Source: Tissierellaceae bacterium
Lineage (GTDB): Bacteria; Bacillota; Clostridia; Tissierellales; Tissierellaceae
Reading direction: 5' to 3'
Assembly (NCBI GenBank): GCA_029264075.1
Contig: JARICQ010000093.1
Location: forward strand, 1 to 15,002
DNA: 15,002 nt
Shown in pieces: positions 1 to 6,409 of the stretch. The translations under genes were made by a program, and so were the position numbers. The notes beneath the pieces were generated by a model. It was not told the DNA's origin and did no database searches. It saw nothing but the letters and a program-made list of their open reading frames with translations. The first letter of the stretch is position 1. Every line of letters begins with the position of its first letter.

Positions 1-120
1 ATCGAAACTGAGAAGATCCATATAGATGAATTAGTTAAGATGGTATATCTAGGAGAGATAGTAGACAGCAAGACTATCATAGGAATACAGTTTGCAAAGA
101 GAATATTAGATAAAAAATAA
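1..120 (+). CDS. NUDIX hydrolase, C-terminal end only (probable ADP-ribose pyrophosphatase)
   Basis: This is an open frame from the first base to a TAA at 118-120, giving the last 39 residues of a protein whose start lies outside the window. The tail reads ...EIVDSKTIIGIQFAKRILDKK. A segment of the form 'D-[AS]-K-T-I-I' near the C terminus is typical of ADP-ribose pyrophosphatases of the NudF type, which hydrolyse ADP-ribose to AMP and ribose 5-phosphate. In many Bacillota nudF sits shortly upstream of xerD and the nucleoside phosphorylase genes, which fits this position. The NUDIX box (GX5EX7REUXEEXGU) is not visible because it would lie upstream, so the family call rests on the tail and the context only. 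Confidence 0.6.
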   Translation: METEKIHIDELVKMVYLGEIVDSKTIIGIQFAKRILDKK

Positions 121-131
121 GAAATTGTAAA

Positions 132-196
132 TATATAATATCCTTCTTAAAATCTTGAATTATTTAAATTCAATGTATTGGGAAGGATATTATATA
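132..196. repeat. Long imperfect inverted repeat / hairpin between nudix and xerD
   Basis: The arms TATATAATATCCTTC (132-146) and GAAGGATATTATATA (182-196) are perfect 15-base reverse complements. Inside them TTGAATT (155-161) and AATTCAA (167-173) form a second perfect stem around the loop ATTTA. The 8-base segments between the stems (147-154 and 174-181) can also largely pair, using A-U and G-U pairs with two mismatches, so the whole 65 bases can fold into one stem of about 30 pairs. No run of T follows the right arm, so it is not a standard intrinsic terminator. It could be an mRNA processing or stability element, or a miniature repeat. The repeat is seen directly; its function is unknown. 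Confidence 0.7.
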
Positions 197-232
197 AATG
201 GTTTAAATCTTTATTTAAGGGGAATTAAGTAT

Positions 233-1117
233 ATGGATAAAATCATGGATGGATATATAGACTATATGAAGAATGAAAAAAAACTAAGAGACAATACCTT
301 AGATGCATATGTAAGAGATATTCTAAAATTTAAAGACCATGTAATTAAAAAAGAAGATGAAGACTATATAAATACAAATAAAACTACTATAATTACATAC
401 TTGACAAGTTTACAAAGAACTGGTAAATCAACTTCTACCATATCAAGAAACCTGGCATCTATTAGGTGTTTTTTTCAATATTTATTAAACAATCAATTGA
501 TAGACGAGGATCCAACTCTCAACTTGAAAACACCTAAATCTGAAAGAAAAATACCAGAGATTTTAACTGAGGAAGAAATTGATCTACTTCTCTCTCAACC
601 TAAAGTAGACAATGCTAAAGGTGCTAGGGATAAGGCTATGTTGGAGCTTCTTTATGCGACTGGATTAAAAGCTTCAGAAATGACTTCTATAAATATAGGT
701 GATATTGATTTAGAATTGGGTATTTTACAAATAAGGGAGAATAAGAACAATAGATTCATACCTGTTGGAGATTTAGCCATTGAGACTTTAAATTTTTATT
801 TGCAAAAATACAGAATGGACTGTATAGATCAATCAGATAGGCCATTATTTACAAACTATAGAGGCAATAGACTTACTAGACAAGGCTTTTGGAAAATAAT
901 AAAAGAATATACAATCTCTACAAATATAAATAAAAAGATAACTCCAAATACTCTCAGACATTCTTTTGCTGTACATTTAATTGAAAATGGGGCGAATATA
1001 AAGCTTGTCCAAGAGATGCTAGGACACTCTGATTTATCTACTACACAGGCCTATAATATTCCAAGTGAGGATGAAAATCTAAGGGAAGTTTACAAGAAAT
1101 TGCATTCAAGAGCATAG
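233..1117 (+). CDS. xerD: XerD-like tyrosine recombinase with altered catalytic residues
   Basis: A 294-residue protein of Xer length (E. coli XerD has 298). The N-terminal SAM-like DNA-binding domain spans about residues 1-100 and the catalytic domain about 108-294. The start chosen is ATG 233, which follows AAGGGG at 217-222. The frame is open upstream to 155, but that extension lies inside a hairpin and looks unlike Xer. XerD normally resolves chromosome dimers at dif. Several catalytic residues are kept: Arg of HxxR (R242), H265 of LGHSDLSTTQ and the nucleophile Y274. Others are changed: the first Arg (ATGLR) is K146, the His of HxxR is N239 (PNTLRH), and the usual GKGNKER hairpin is the shorter RENKNNR at 168-174. 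The C-terminal LREVYKKLHSRA tail is normal. The family is certain. Recombinase activity is doubtful, and the symbol denotes the family and position only. punA follows with its ribosome binding site overlapping the stop. Confidence 0.88.
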   Translation: MDKIMDGYIDYMKNEKKLRDNTLDAYVRDILKFKDHVIKKEDEDYINTNKTTIITYLTSLQRTGKSTSTISRNLASIRCFFQYLLNNQLIDEDPTLNLKTPKSERKIPEILTEEEIDLLLSQPKVDNAKGARDKAMLELLYATGLKASEMTSINIGDIDLELGILQIRENKNNRFIPVGDLAIETLNFYLQKYRMDCIDQSDRPLFTNYRGNRLTRQGFWKIIKEYTISTNINKKITPNTLRHSFAVHLIENGANIKLVQEMLGHSDLSTTQAYNIPSEDENLREVYKKLHSRA

Positions 1118-1129
1118 GAGGAGAAAAAA

Positions 1130-1948
1130 ATGAATTATATGGAAAAAATACAAGAATCAATATCATCAATAAAGGAAATGACAAAATCTGTACCCAAAAT
1201 AGGTCTTATACTTGGATCGGGACTGGGTAGCCTTGCTGATGAGATCAAAAATCCTGTTAAAATAAAATACGAAGATATACCAAACTTCCCAAAGTCTACT
1301 GTTCAAGGACATGAAGGACAACTTGTAATAGGAGAACTCTCTGGAAAGTTAGTAGTAGCCATGCAGGGAAGGTTTCATTTCTATGAAGGATATCCTCTGT
1401 CAGAGGTTACTTTTCCAGTCAGGGTAATGATAGGATTAGGAATTGATAGCCTTATAGTTACAAATGCAGCTGGTGGAGTAAATACAGACTTTGAGCCTGG
1501 AGATTTGATGATTATTACAGATCATATAAATCATACTGGTCAAAACCCACTTATGGGAGAAAATCTAGATCAACTTGGGCCAAGATTTGTAGACATGTCA
1601 AATGCATACGATAGAGATTATATTGAAATAGCCAAAAAATCAGCAGAAAAACAAGCTATAGATATAAAGACAGGAGTGTACACTTGGTTTACAGGACCAA
1701 CCTATGAGACTGCAGCTGAAGTTAAGATGGCAAGGATTTTAGGTGGAGATGCTGTAGGTATGTCTACTGTACCTGAGACTATTGTAGCAAATCATCAAGG
1801 AATAAAGGTGCTTGGAATATCATGTATTACAAATATGGCTACAGGCATACTCGATCAAGCCTTAAACCATGATGAAGTAGTAGAAACTTCTATGAGGGTC
1901 AAAGATGATTTTGAAAAATTAATATTAGATATTATAAAAAATATTTAA
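1130..1948 (+). CDS. punA: Purine-nucleoside phosphorylase (6-oxopurine type)
   Basis: This 272-residue protein is a trimeric-type purine-nucleoside phosphorylase (EC 2.4.2.1), which splits inosine, guanosine and their deoxy forms with phosphate into base and (deoxy)ribose 1-phosphate in the cytosol. Visible motifs are the phosphate loop LILGSGLGSLAD (27-36), HEG at 61-63, MQGRFHFYEGY (78-88), NAAGGVN (112-118), GPTYETAAE (189-197) and MSTVPE (211-216). E193, M211 and N235 match the human base-pocket residues E201, M219 and N243, which favours guanine and hypoxanthine over adenine. ATG 1130 follows AGGAGGAG at 1116-1123, which overlaps the xerD stop, so the two genes are probably co-transcribed. 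A second ATG lies at 1139. In many Bacillota a phosphopentomutase gene (drm) lies between xerD and this gene; here it is absent. Confidence 0.95.
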   Translation: MNYMEKIQESISSIKEMTKSVPKIGLILGSGLGSLADEIKNPVKIKYEDIPNFPKSTVQGHEGQLVIGELSGKLVVAMQGRFHFYEGYPLSEVTFPVRVMIGLGIDSLIVTNAAGGVNTDFEPGDLMIITDHINHTGQNPLMGENLDQLGPRFVDMSNAYDRDYIEIAKKSAEKQAIDIKTGVYTWFTGPTYETAAEVKMARILGGDAVGMSTVPETIVANHQGIKVLGISCITNMATGILDQALNHDEVVETSMRVKDDFEKLILDIIKNI

Positions 1949-1979
1949 GAATATTTAAAGATGAAAGAGAGGTTACTAG

Positions 1980-3281
1980 ATGAGGGCTGTAGATATTATT
2001 GAAAAAAAGAAACATGGAGAAATATTGACTTCTGAAGAGATAAACTACATGGTTATTGGATATACAGAAGATAAGATTCCAGATTATCAAATGTCTGCCT
2101 TTCTTATGGCTATATATTTTATGGGGATGAATAAAGAAGAAACTTCTAATCTTACGCTTTCTTTTGTAAACTCTGGTGACCGGGTAGATTTATCCATGAT
2201 TGAAGGTGTTAAGGTAGATAAGCATTCAACTGGAGGGGTGGGAGACAAGATAAGCTTGATCGTAATACCGCTTGTAGCTTCAGTGGGAATACCAGTGGCT
2301 AAGATGAGCGGAAGAGGACTAGGTCATACTGGAGGTACTATAGACAAGCTAGAGTCAATTGAGGGCTTTAAGGTGGAGCTTAGTGAAAAGGAATTCATAG
2401 ACAATGTAAACAAATATAAGATGGCAATAGTAGGCCAGTCTGCAAACCTAACCCCTGCTGATAAGAAAATCTATTCTCTTAGAGATGTTACATCTACTGT
2501 TGACAGTATACCCCTTATAGCTAGCTCTATAATGAGTAAAAAAATTGCTTCAGGGGCAGATGCCATTGTTTTAGATGTAAAGGTAGGATCTGGAGCCTTT
2601 ATGAAATCTCTTGACCAGGCCAAGGATCTTGCAAGAAAGATGGTAGATATAGGTAAATCACTAGGTAGAGATACTATAGCTGTTATCACAAATATGGACC
2701 AACCACTTGGCTATGAAATTGGAAATGCGAATGAGATAAAGGAAGCTATAAGGGTACTGAGAGGGCAAGGAGCAGAAGACGAAACAAAGATTGCCCTTAC
2801 TATAGCTTCATATATGTGTGTCCTTGGAGGAGCTTTTGAAAGTTTTGATAGTGCATATAAGAGCTTAAAGGACATTATTGAAAGTGGGAAGGCTATTGAA
2901 AAACTAAAAGAACTTATAGAAATACAAGGCGGGGATAAAAGAATAATTGATAATCCAGAAAACCTTCCAAATGCTAATCATCATGTTGAAGTTAAAGCAC
3001 TAAGGTCTGGATATATTAGCTTTATAGATGCAGAAGAGATAGGTATCTCTGCCATGCTTTTAGGTGCGGGAAGAAGAACAAAAGAGGATAAAATAGATTA
3101 TGCTGCTGGTATATCTTTAAAGAAAAAGATGGGCGAATATATTAAAGTTGATGAAACTATAGCTATACTCCATACAAACTTAGATGATTATCAGGTTTCA
3201 TATGATAAGGTTTTAAGTGCAATTAATATTACAGATGATAGGCCAGAGATGAAAGACTATATTCATGAAATAATAAAATAA
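1980..3281 (+). CDS. pdp: Pyrimidine-nucleoside phosphorylase
   Basis: The protein has 433 residues, the usual length for bacterial pyrimidine-nucleoside phosphorylase (EC 2.4.2.2). It cleaves uridine, thymidine and deoxyuridine with phosphate into base and pentose 1-phosphate. The all-alpha N-terminal domain is followed by the phosphate-binding KHSTGG (81-86) and the family signature SGRGLGHTGGTIDKLE (110-125). The substrate-binding Arg, Ser and Lys lie in SLRDVT...SIMSKK (R168, S183, K187), and VKVGSGAFM (201-208) follows. Anthranilate phosphoribosyltransferase is the nearest look-alike fold, but the signature and length exclude it. Thymidine phosphorylase (deoA) is the closest alternative; the KHSTGGVGDK region and the Bacillota origin favour the broader pyrimidine enzyme. 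ATG 1980 follows AAGAGAGG at 1965-1972. Together with punA it forms a salvage pair 31 bases apart. Confidence 0.93.
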   Translation: MRAVDIIEKKKHGEILTSEEINYMVIGYTEDKIPDYQMSAFLMAIYFMGMNKEETSNLTLSFVNSGDRVDLSMIEGVKVDKHSTGGVGDKISLIVIPLVASVGIPVAKMSGRGLGHTGGTIDKLESIEGFKVELSEKEFIDNVNKYKMAIVGQSANLTPADKKIYSLRDVTSTVDSIPLIASSIMSKKIASGADAIVLDVKVGSGAFMKSLDQAKDLARKMVDIGKSLGRDTIAVITNMDQPLGYEIGNANEIKEAIRVLRGQGAEDETKIALTIASYMCVLGGAFESFDSAYKSLKDIIESGKAIEKLKELIEIQGGDKRIIDNPENLPNANHHVEVKALRSGYISFIDAEEIGISAMLLGAGRRTKEDKIDYAAGISLKKKMGEYIKVDETIAILHTNLDDYQVSYDKVLSAINITDDRPEMKDYIHEIIK

Positions 3282-3290
3282 ATATATGAA

Positions 3291-3365
3291 TTTAAATAAT
3301 ATTATATTGGGAAATACTTGATAAGCTCGACTTTAAGATGTCGAGCTTGTATAATATTATTTAGA
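3291..3365. repeat. Nested inverted repeats between pdp and scpA (possible terminator)
   Basis: The inner hairpin has arms AAGCTCGAC (3323-3331) and GTCGAGCTT (3340-3348), a perfect 9-bp stem around an 8-base loop, and is unusually GC-rich for this window. It is enclosed by perfect 14-base arms TAAATAATATTATA (3293-3306) and TATAATATTATTTA (3350-3363), which extend by one G-U and one A-U pair to 3291 and 3365. The sequence after the inner hairpin is AT-rich but has no true T run, so it may end pdp transcription only weakly. The right outer arm contains a perfect TATAAT (3350-3355) without a convincing -35 box at 16-18 bases. A start for scpA here is possible but unproven. Confidence 0.6.
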
Positions 3366-3394
3366 GAAGATATTAAGCGAGTTAGGAGAATAAT

Positions 3395-4144
3395 ATGGGA
3401 TATAAGATAGTCATTGATCAATTCGAAGGACCTATGGATCTGCTACTACATCTTATAGATAGGGCAGAGATAGATATATATGACATACCTATAAACAAGA
3501 TTTCAGAGCAATTTCTTGAACATATAAAAGGCATGAAAGAATTGGATCTAGATATTGCTAGCGAATTTTTACTTATGGCAGCAACTCTTCTGGAGATAAA
3601 AAGCAAGATGCTACTCCCAGAAGAAGAAAAAGCAGAAAAGGACCAATTAGAAACAGAAGAAGATCCCAGAGAAGAACTTGTCAGGCGGATAGTTGAATAT
3701 AAAAAATACAAAGAAGCAGCAAATGAATTAAAAGAATATGAAAATATATATTCAAAGATGTATTTAAAAACAAAGGAAGAAATCTTCCTTGAGAGCGATG
3801 AAGAATTTGAGCTTAGAGGAATTGGTGTAGAAGACTTATTTAAATCCTTTAATAAAATCATGAAGGAAAAATCAAAGAAAGATACTGTATTAGAAATTGA
3901 TCAAATCCAAAGAGAAGAATACACTCTTAAAAGTTGCATAGAAAGGATAAATATAAATTTAGAAGCTAGTGATGAGCTTATTTTTAGTGAATTGTTTGAT
4001 TTTGAGGATACTTCAAAGGCTGAGATTATAGCATATTTTTTATCGATTTTAGAATTAATAGCTTCAAAGTATATTGGTGTTAGGCAAAGAAAGGATTTTT
4101 CTGATTTGTATATTTTTAAATTAGAAAAAAAGGAGTCAGAATAG
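3395..4144 (+). CDS. scpA: Segregation and condensation protein A (kleisin)
   Basis: This 249-residue kleisin bridges the two heads of the SMC dimer in the bacterial condensin, which loads at parS sites and organises chromosome segregation. The N terminus has the classic FEGPMDLLLHLI (about 10-21) and IDIYDIPINKISEQF (about 26-40). The middle is acidic and Lys/Glu-rich (about 75-160). The C terminus carries the winged-helix SMC-head contact region (LIFSELFDFEDTSKAEIIAYFLSILELI). ATG 3395 follows AGGAGAA at 3384-3390. The stop TAG (4142-4144) directly abuts the scpB ATG, consistent with a co-translated complex. An antisense open frame across the first half is Ser-rich and is a shadow of this gene. 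Confidence 0.95.
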   Translation: MGYKIVIDQFEGPMDLLLHLIDRAEIDIYDIPINKISEQFLEHIKGMKELDLDIASEFLLMAATLLEIKSKMLLPEEEKAEKDQLETEEDPREELVRRIVEYKKYKEAANELKEYENIYSKMYLKTKEEIFLESDEEFELRGIGVEDLFKSFNKIMKEKSKKDTVLEIDQIQREEYTLKSCIERININLEASDELIFSELFDFEDTSKAEIIAYFLSILELIASKYIGVRQRKDFSDLYIFKLEKKESE

Positions 4145-4708
4145 ATGGAGAAAAAGGAAATAAAATCAATAGTAGAGGCGATGCTATTTACTTGGGGTGA
4201 TCCCCTGGAGCTAAAAGAGATAGCGTCTATAATTGATTTAAATGAAAAGGAATTAGAGCCAATAATAGATGAGATGATGGATGAATTTGATTACAATTTC
4301 AGAGGTCTTAAAATAATAAGGATAAATTCAGCCTTTCAATTGGTAACAAGGCCAGATCATTATGAATGGATAAAAAAACTATCTACTACTACTAGTTCTA
4401 AAAACCTATCAAATGCAGCACTTGAAACACTTTCTATCATAGCATACAGACAACCTGTAATTAAATCAGATATTGAAGCTATAAGGGGCGTAAGATGTGA
4501 TAGATCTATAGAAACTCTGATGAATAAAGAACTTGTTAAAGAGCTAGGAAGGCTTGATAAGATAGGTAGGCCAATTATATATGGAACGACAGATAATTTT
4601 TTAAGGAATTTTGGTTTGGAAAAAATTGAAGATTTACCACCATTAGAAGAATTTGAAAAGAAAGAAGATACTATGGATGAAAATGATGATATAATGAAAG
4701 GAGAATAA
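4145..4708 (+). CDS. scpB: Segregation and condensation protein B
   Basis: ScpB (187 residues) dimerises and binds the middle of ScpA, regulating the SMC ATPase cycle. The sequence shows the tandem winged-helix pattern of the family: an N-terminal IVEAMLFTWGDPLELKEIA block (about 9-27), FQLVTRPDHYEWIKKL (about 64-79), and the conserved ALETLSIIAYRQPVIKSDIEAIRGV stretch (about 95-119), followed by GRPIIYGTTDNFLRNFGL. The C terminus is an acidic tail, commonly variable in ScpB. AGGAG at 4131-4135, inside the end of scpA, precedes ATG 4145. The next gene starts one base after the stop. I see nothing abnormal. Confidence 0.95.
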   Translation: MEKKEIKSIVEAMLFTWGDPLELKEIASIIDLNEKELEPIIDEMMDEFDYNFRGLKIIRINSAFQLVTRPDHYEWIKKLSTTTSSKNLSNAALETLSIIAYRQPVIKSDIEAIRGVRCDRSIETLMNKELVKELGRLDKIGRPIIYGTTDNFLRNFGLEKIEDLPPLEEFEKKEDTMDENDDIMKGE

Positions 4709-4709
4709 A

Positions 4710-5417
4710 ATGAGATTACAAAAGTATATTGCAATGTGTGGAGTGGCCTCTAGAAGAAAAGCGGAAGAGATGATAGAAGAAGGTCGAGTTCAAATAAATG
4801 ATAAGATAGTAAATGAGATGGGAATAATAGTAGACCCTAAAAAAGATACTGTTAAAGTTGATAATAAAATTATTAAAAAAGAGAAAAAAAAGGTATATAT
4901 AATGTTAAATAAGCCCATAGGTTATGTTACAACCTTAAAGGATGAAAAGGGCAGAAAAATAATTACGGATTTAATTGAAGGTGTAGATGAAAGGATATTC
5001 CCAGTAGGTAGACTAGATGCTGATACTACTGGACTTTTACTTTTAACTAACGATGGAGACCTGGCCTACAAACTAACTCATCCAAGTTACGAGGTGACTA
5101 AAAGATATATAGCTATAGTAGAGGGTGTTCCAAATAGGTTTGAACTTGAAAAGTTTAGAAATGGTATGATAATTGATAGGAAACGCACTGCCAAGGCCAG
5201 TATTAAAATAGCAAAAAAATATGAAAATGAATCTATACTTGATATAGAGATTCATGAAGGAAGAAATAGACAGGTAAAAAAAATGTGTGAAATGATTAAT
5301 CACCCAGTAAAAAAACTCAAAAGAGTAGCTATAGGAGAGCTCGGAATAGGTGGAATAGAGATAGGTAACTGGAGACACTTGGAAGAAGATGAAGTAGAAT
5401 ATTTAAAGACACTTTAA
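4710..5417 (+). CDS. rluB: rRNA pseudouridine synthase, RsuA/RluB family
   Basis: The 235-residue protein has an N-terminal S4 RNA-binding domain (about 1-60: MRLQKYIAMCGVASRRKAEEMI) and an RsuA/RluB/E/F catalytic domain. The motif GRLDADTTGLLLLTNDG (100-116) carries the catalytic aspartate (D103), which attacks the target uridine. The Bacillota homologue next to scpB is RluB, which modifies a uridine in helix 89 of 23S rRNA near the peptidyl-transferase centre; that specificity is inferred from context. ATG 4710 follows AAGGAGA within the scpB end. The order scpA-scpB-rluB is widespread in Bacillota. Confidence 0.9.
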   Translation: MRLQKYIAMCGVASRRKAEEMIEEGRVQINDKIVNEMGIIVDPKKDTVKVDNKIIKKEKKKVYIMLNKPIGYVTTLKDEKGRKIITDLIEGVDERIFPVGRLDADTTGLLLLTNDGDLAYKLTHPSYEVTKRYIAIVEGVPNRFELEKFRNGMIIDRKRTAKASIKIAKKYENESILDIEIHEGRNRQVKKMCEMINHPVKKLKRVAIGELGIGGIEIGNWRHLEEDEVEYLKTL

Positions 5418-5431
5418 TAAAAGGAATATAT

Positions 5432-5839
5432 ATGATAATTATAAGAAAATTCAAAGATAGTGACCTAGAAAACTTAAGAGATTTAATCTGTGAATTAAAT
5501 TTTGAAGTTAATTCTGTTGATCAAGGGGATTTAATTTATTTGGCTTTTGAAGATGAAAAACTTATTGGAGTGATCAAGGCAAGTGAATCAGAAAAACTTT
5601 GGTATTTAGACTGTCTTTATATGGCTACTAAATCGAGAAATAGATCAATTGGAGATGGACTTTTAAGAGTCGCTATTGACAAATTAGAAAAAAATGGAGT
5701 TGAAAGCTTGTATTTCAATGGTGAAAATCAATATCTGACCGATAAAGGATTCAAAGAAAACACAGACAAGCAGCTAGTATTAGATGTGAAAAATTTTTTC
5801 AACAATAAATCTTGTTGTGGTGATATAGATGAGCTATAG
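5432..5839 (+). CDS. GNAT-family N-acetyltransferase, substrate unknown
   Basis: This 135-residue single-domain GNAT begins IIIRKFKDSDLENLRDLI, a typical N-terminal strand and helix. It has strands LIYLAFEDEKLIGVIKA (34-50) and LWYLDCLYM (57-64), then the acetyl-CoA pyrophosphate loop RSIGDG (71-76), matching [QR]xxGx[GA]. The acceptor is not recognisable. The C terminus ends NNKSCCGDIDEL, with a vicinal cysteine pair (128-129) outside the expected fold. ATG 5432 follows AAAGGAA at 5420-5425. The 3' end overlaps the next gene by 11 bases, so it is translated with mnmM, and a role linked to translation or RNA modification is possible but unproven. Confidence 0.8.
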   Translation: MIIIRKFKDSDLENLRDLICELNFEVNSVDQGDLIYLAFEDEKLIGVIKASESEKLWYLDCLYMATKSRNRSIGDGLLRVAIDKLEKNGVESLYFNGENQYLTDKGFKENTDKQLVLDVKNFFNNKSCCGDIDEL

Positions 5840-6407
5840 AGAAGTGGTAAATACCATAAAATTTACTAGAGATATAATTGCTAGAAATGTTAAAAATGCT
5901 AGTATATGCGTAGACTGTACTGTAGGAAATGGAAATGACATATCTCTCTTAGCTGCTATAGTAGGAGAAGAGGGTAGGGTATATGGATTTGATATACAAG
6001 CTCTAGCAATTGATAGGACTCTTCAAAGGCTAAAAAAACAAGGGCTTGATGGAAATACTATTTTGATAAAAGATAGCCATGAAAATATTACTAACCATAT
6101 AAATGAGAAAATAGATTTATTTATTTATAACTTAGGGTATCTACCTAGAGGAGATAAAAGCATCAAAACAAATAGTCAATCTACAATCAAAAGTTTAGAT
6201 GCAGCTTTAGTTCTATTGAAAGGCAATGGAATAATTTTAATTACATGTTATACTGGTCATGATGGTGGGGTGGAAGAAAAAAATGCAATTGAAGAGTTTT
6301 TAGTTAAATTAAATCAAAGTGACTTTAATGTCCTAAAATATGATTTTTTAAATCAAAAAAACTTTCCACCAGTATTATATTGCATAGAAAAAATGGGAGG
6401 GAATTGA
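5829..6407 (+). CDS. mnmM: tRNA (mnm5s2U34)-methyltransferase MnmM (YtqB family)
   Basis: The protein has 192 residues and a class I SAM-dependent methyltransferase fold. The SAM loop is VDCTVGNGNDISLLA (28-42), followed by GRVYGFDIQALAID (49-62), the catalytic-face motif YNLGYLPRGDKSIKT (100-114) and ITCYTGHDGGVEEKNAI (138-153). This is the pattern of the old 'putative rRNA methylase' YtqB family, now known as MnmM. It methylates the aminomethyl group at U34 of certain tRNAs, completing mnm5s2U in organisms without the MnmC methylase. ATG 5829 lies within the last codons of the GNAT gene with only a weak ribosome binding site, so translation is probably coupled. Confidence 0.85.
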   Translation: MSYREVVNTIKFTRDIIARNVKNASICVDCTVGNGNDISLLAAIVGEEGRVYGFDIQALAIDRTLQRLKKQGLDGNTILIKDSHENITNHINEKIDLFIYNLGYLPRGDKSIKTNSQSTIKSLDAALVLLKGNGIILITCYTGHDGGVEEKNAIEEFLVKLNQSDFNVLKYDFLNQKNFPPVLYCIEKMGGN

Positions 6408-6409
6408 AA

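Noticed and set aside
155..232. 26-residue N-terminal extension of the XerD frame from the start at 155
   Set aside because: It lies within the 132-196 hairpin, has no ribosome binding site, and its residues do not resemble Xer N termini. ATG 233 has a ribosome binding site and gives the family length.
661..960. Frameshift or sequencing error explaining the altered XerD catalytic residues
   Set aside because: The changes are in-frame substitutions at separate sites with normal family sequence between and after them. Alternative frames across the 735-760 hairpin contain stops.
3350..3355. TATAAT as a full scpA promoter
   Set aside because: No acceptable -35 at 16-18 bases and no TGn extension. 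TTGATA at 3318-3323 is 26 bases away, so it is not listed separately.
3418..3861. 147-codon antisense open frame over scpA
   Set aside because: Very Ser/Ile-rich composition, a mirror of the Glu/Lys/Asp codons of scpA, with no start signal or family resemblance.
4360..4734. 124-codon antisense open frame over the scpB 3' end
   Set aside because: A Ser/Phe-rich shadow of an acidic coding region, with no plausible ribosome binding site. The sense gene is certain.
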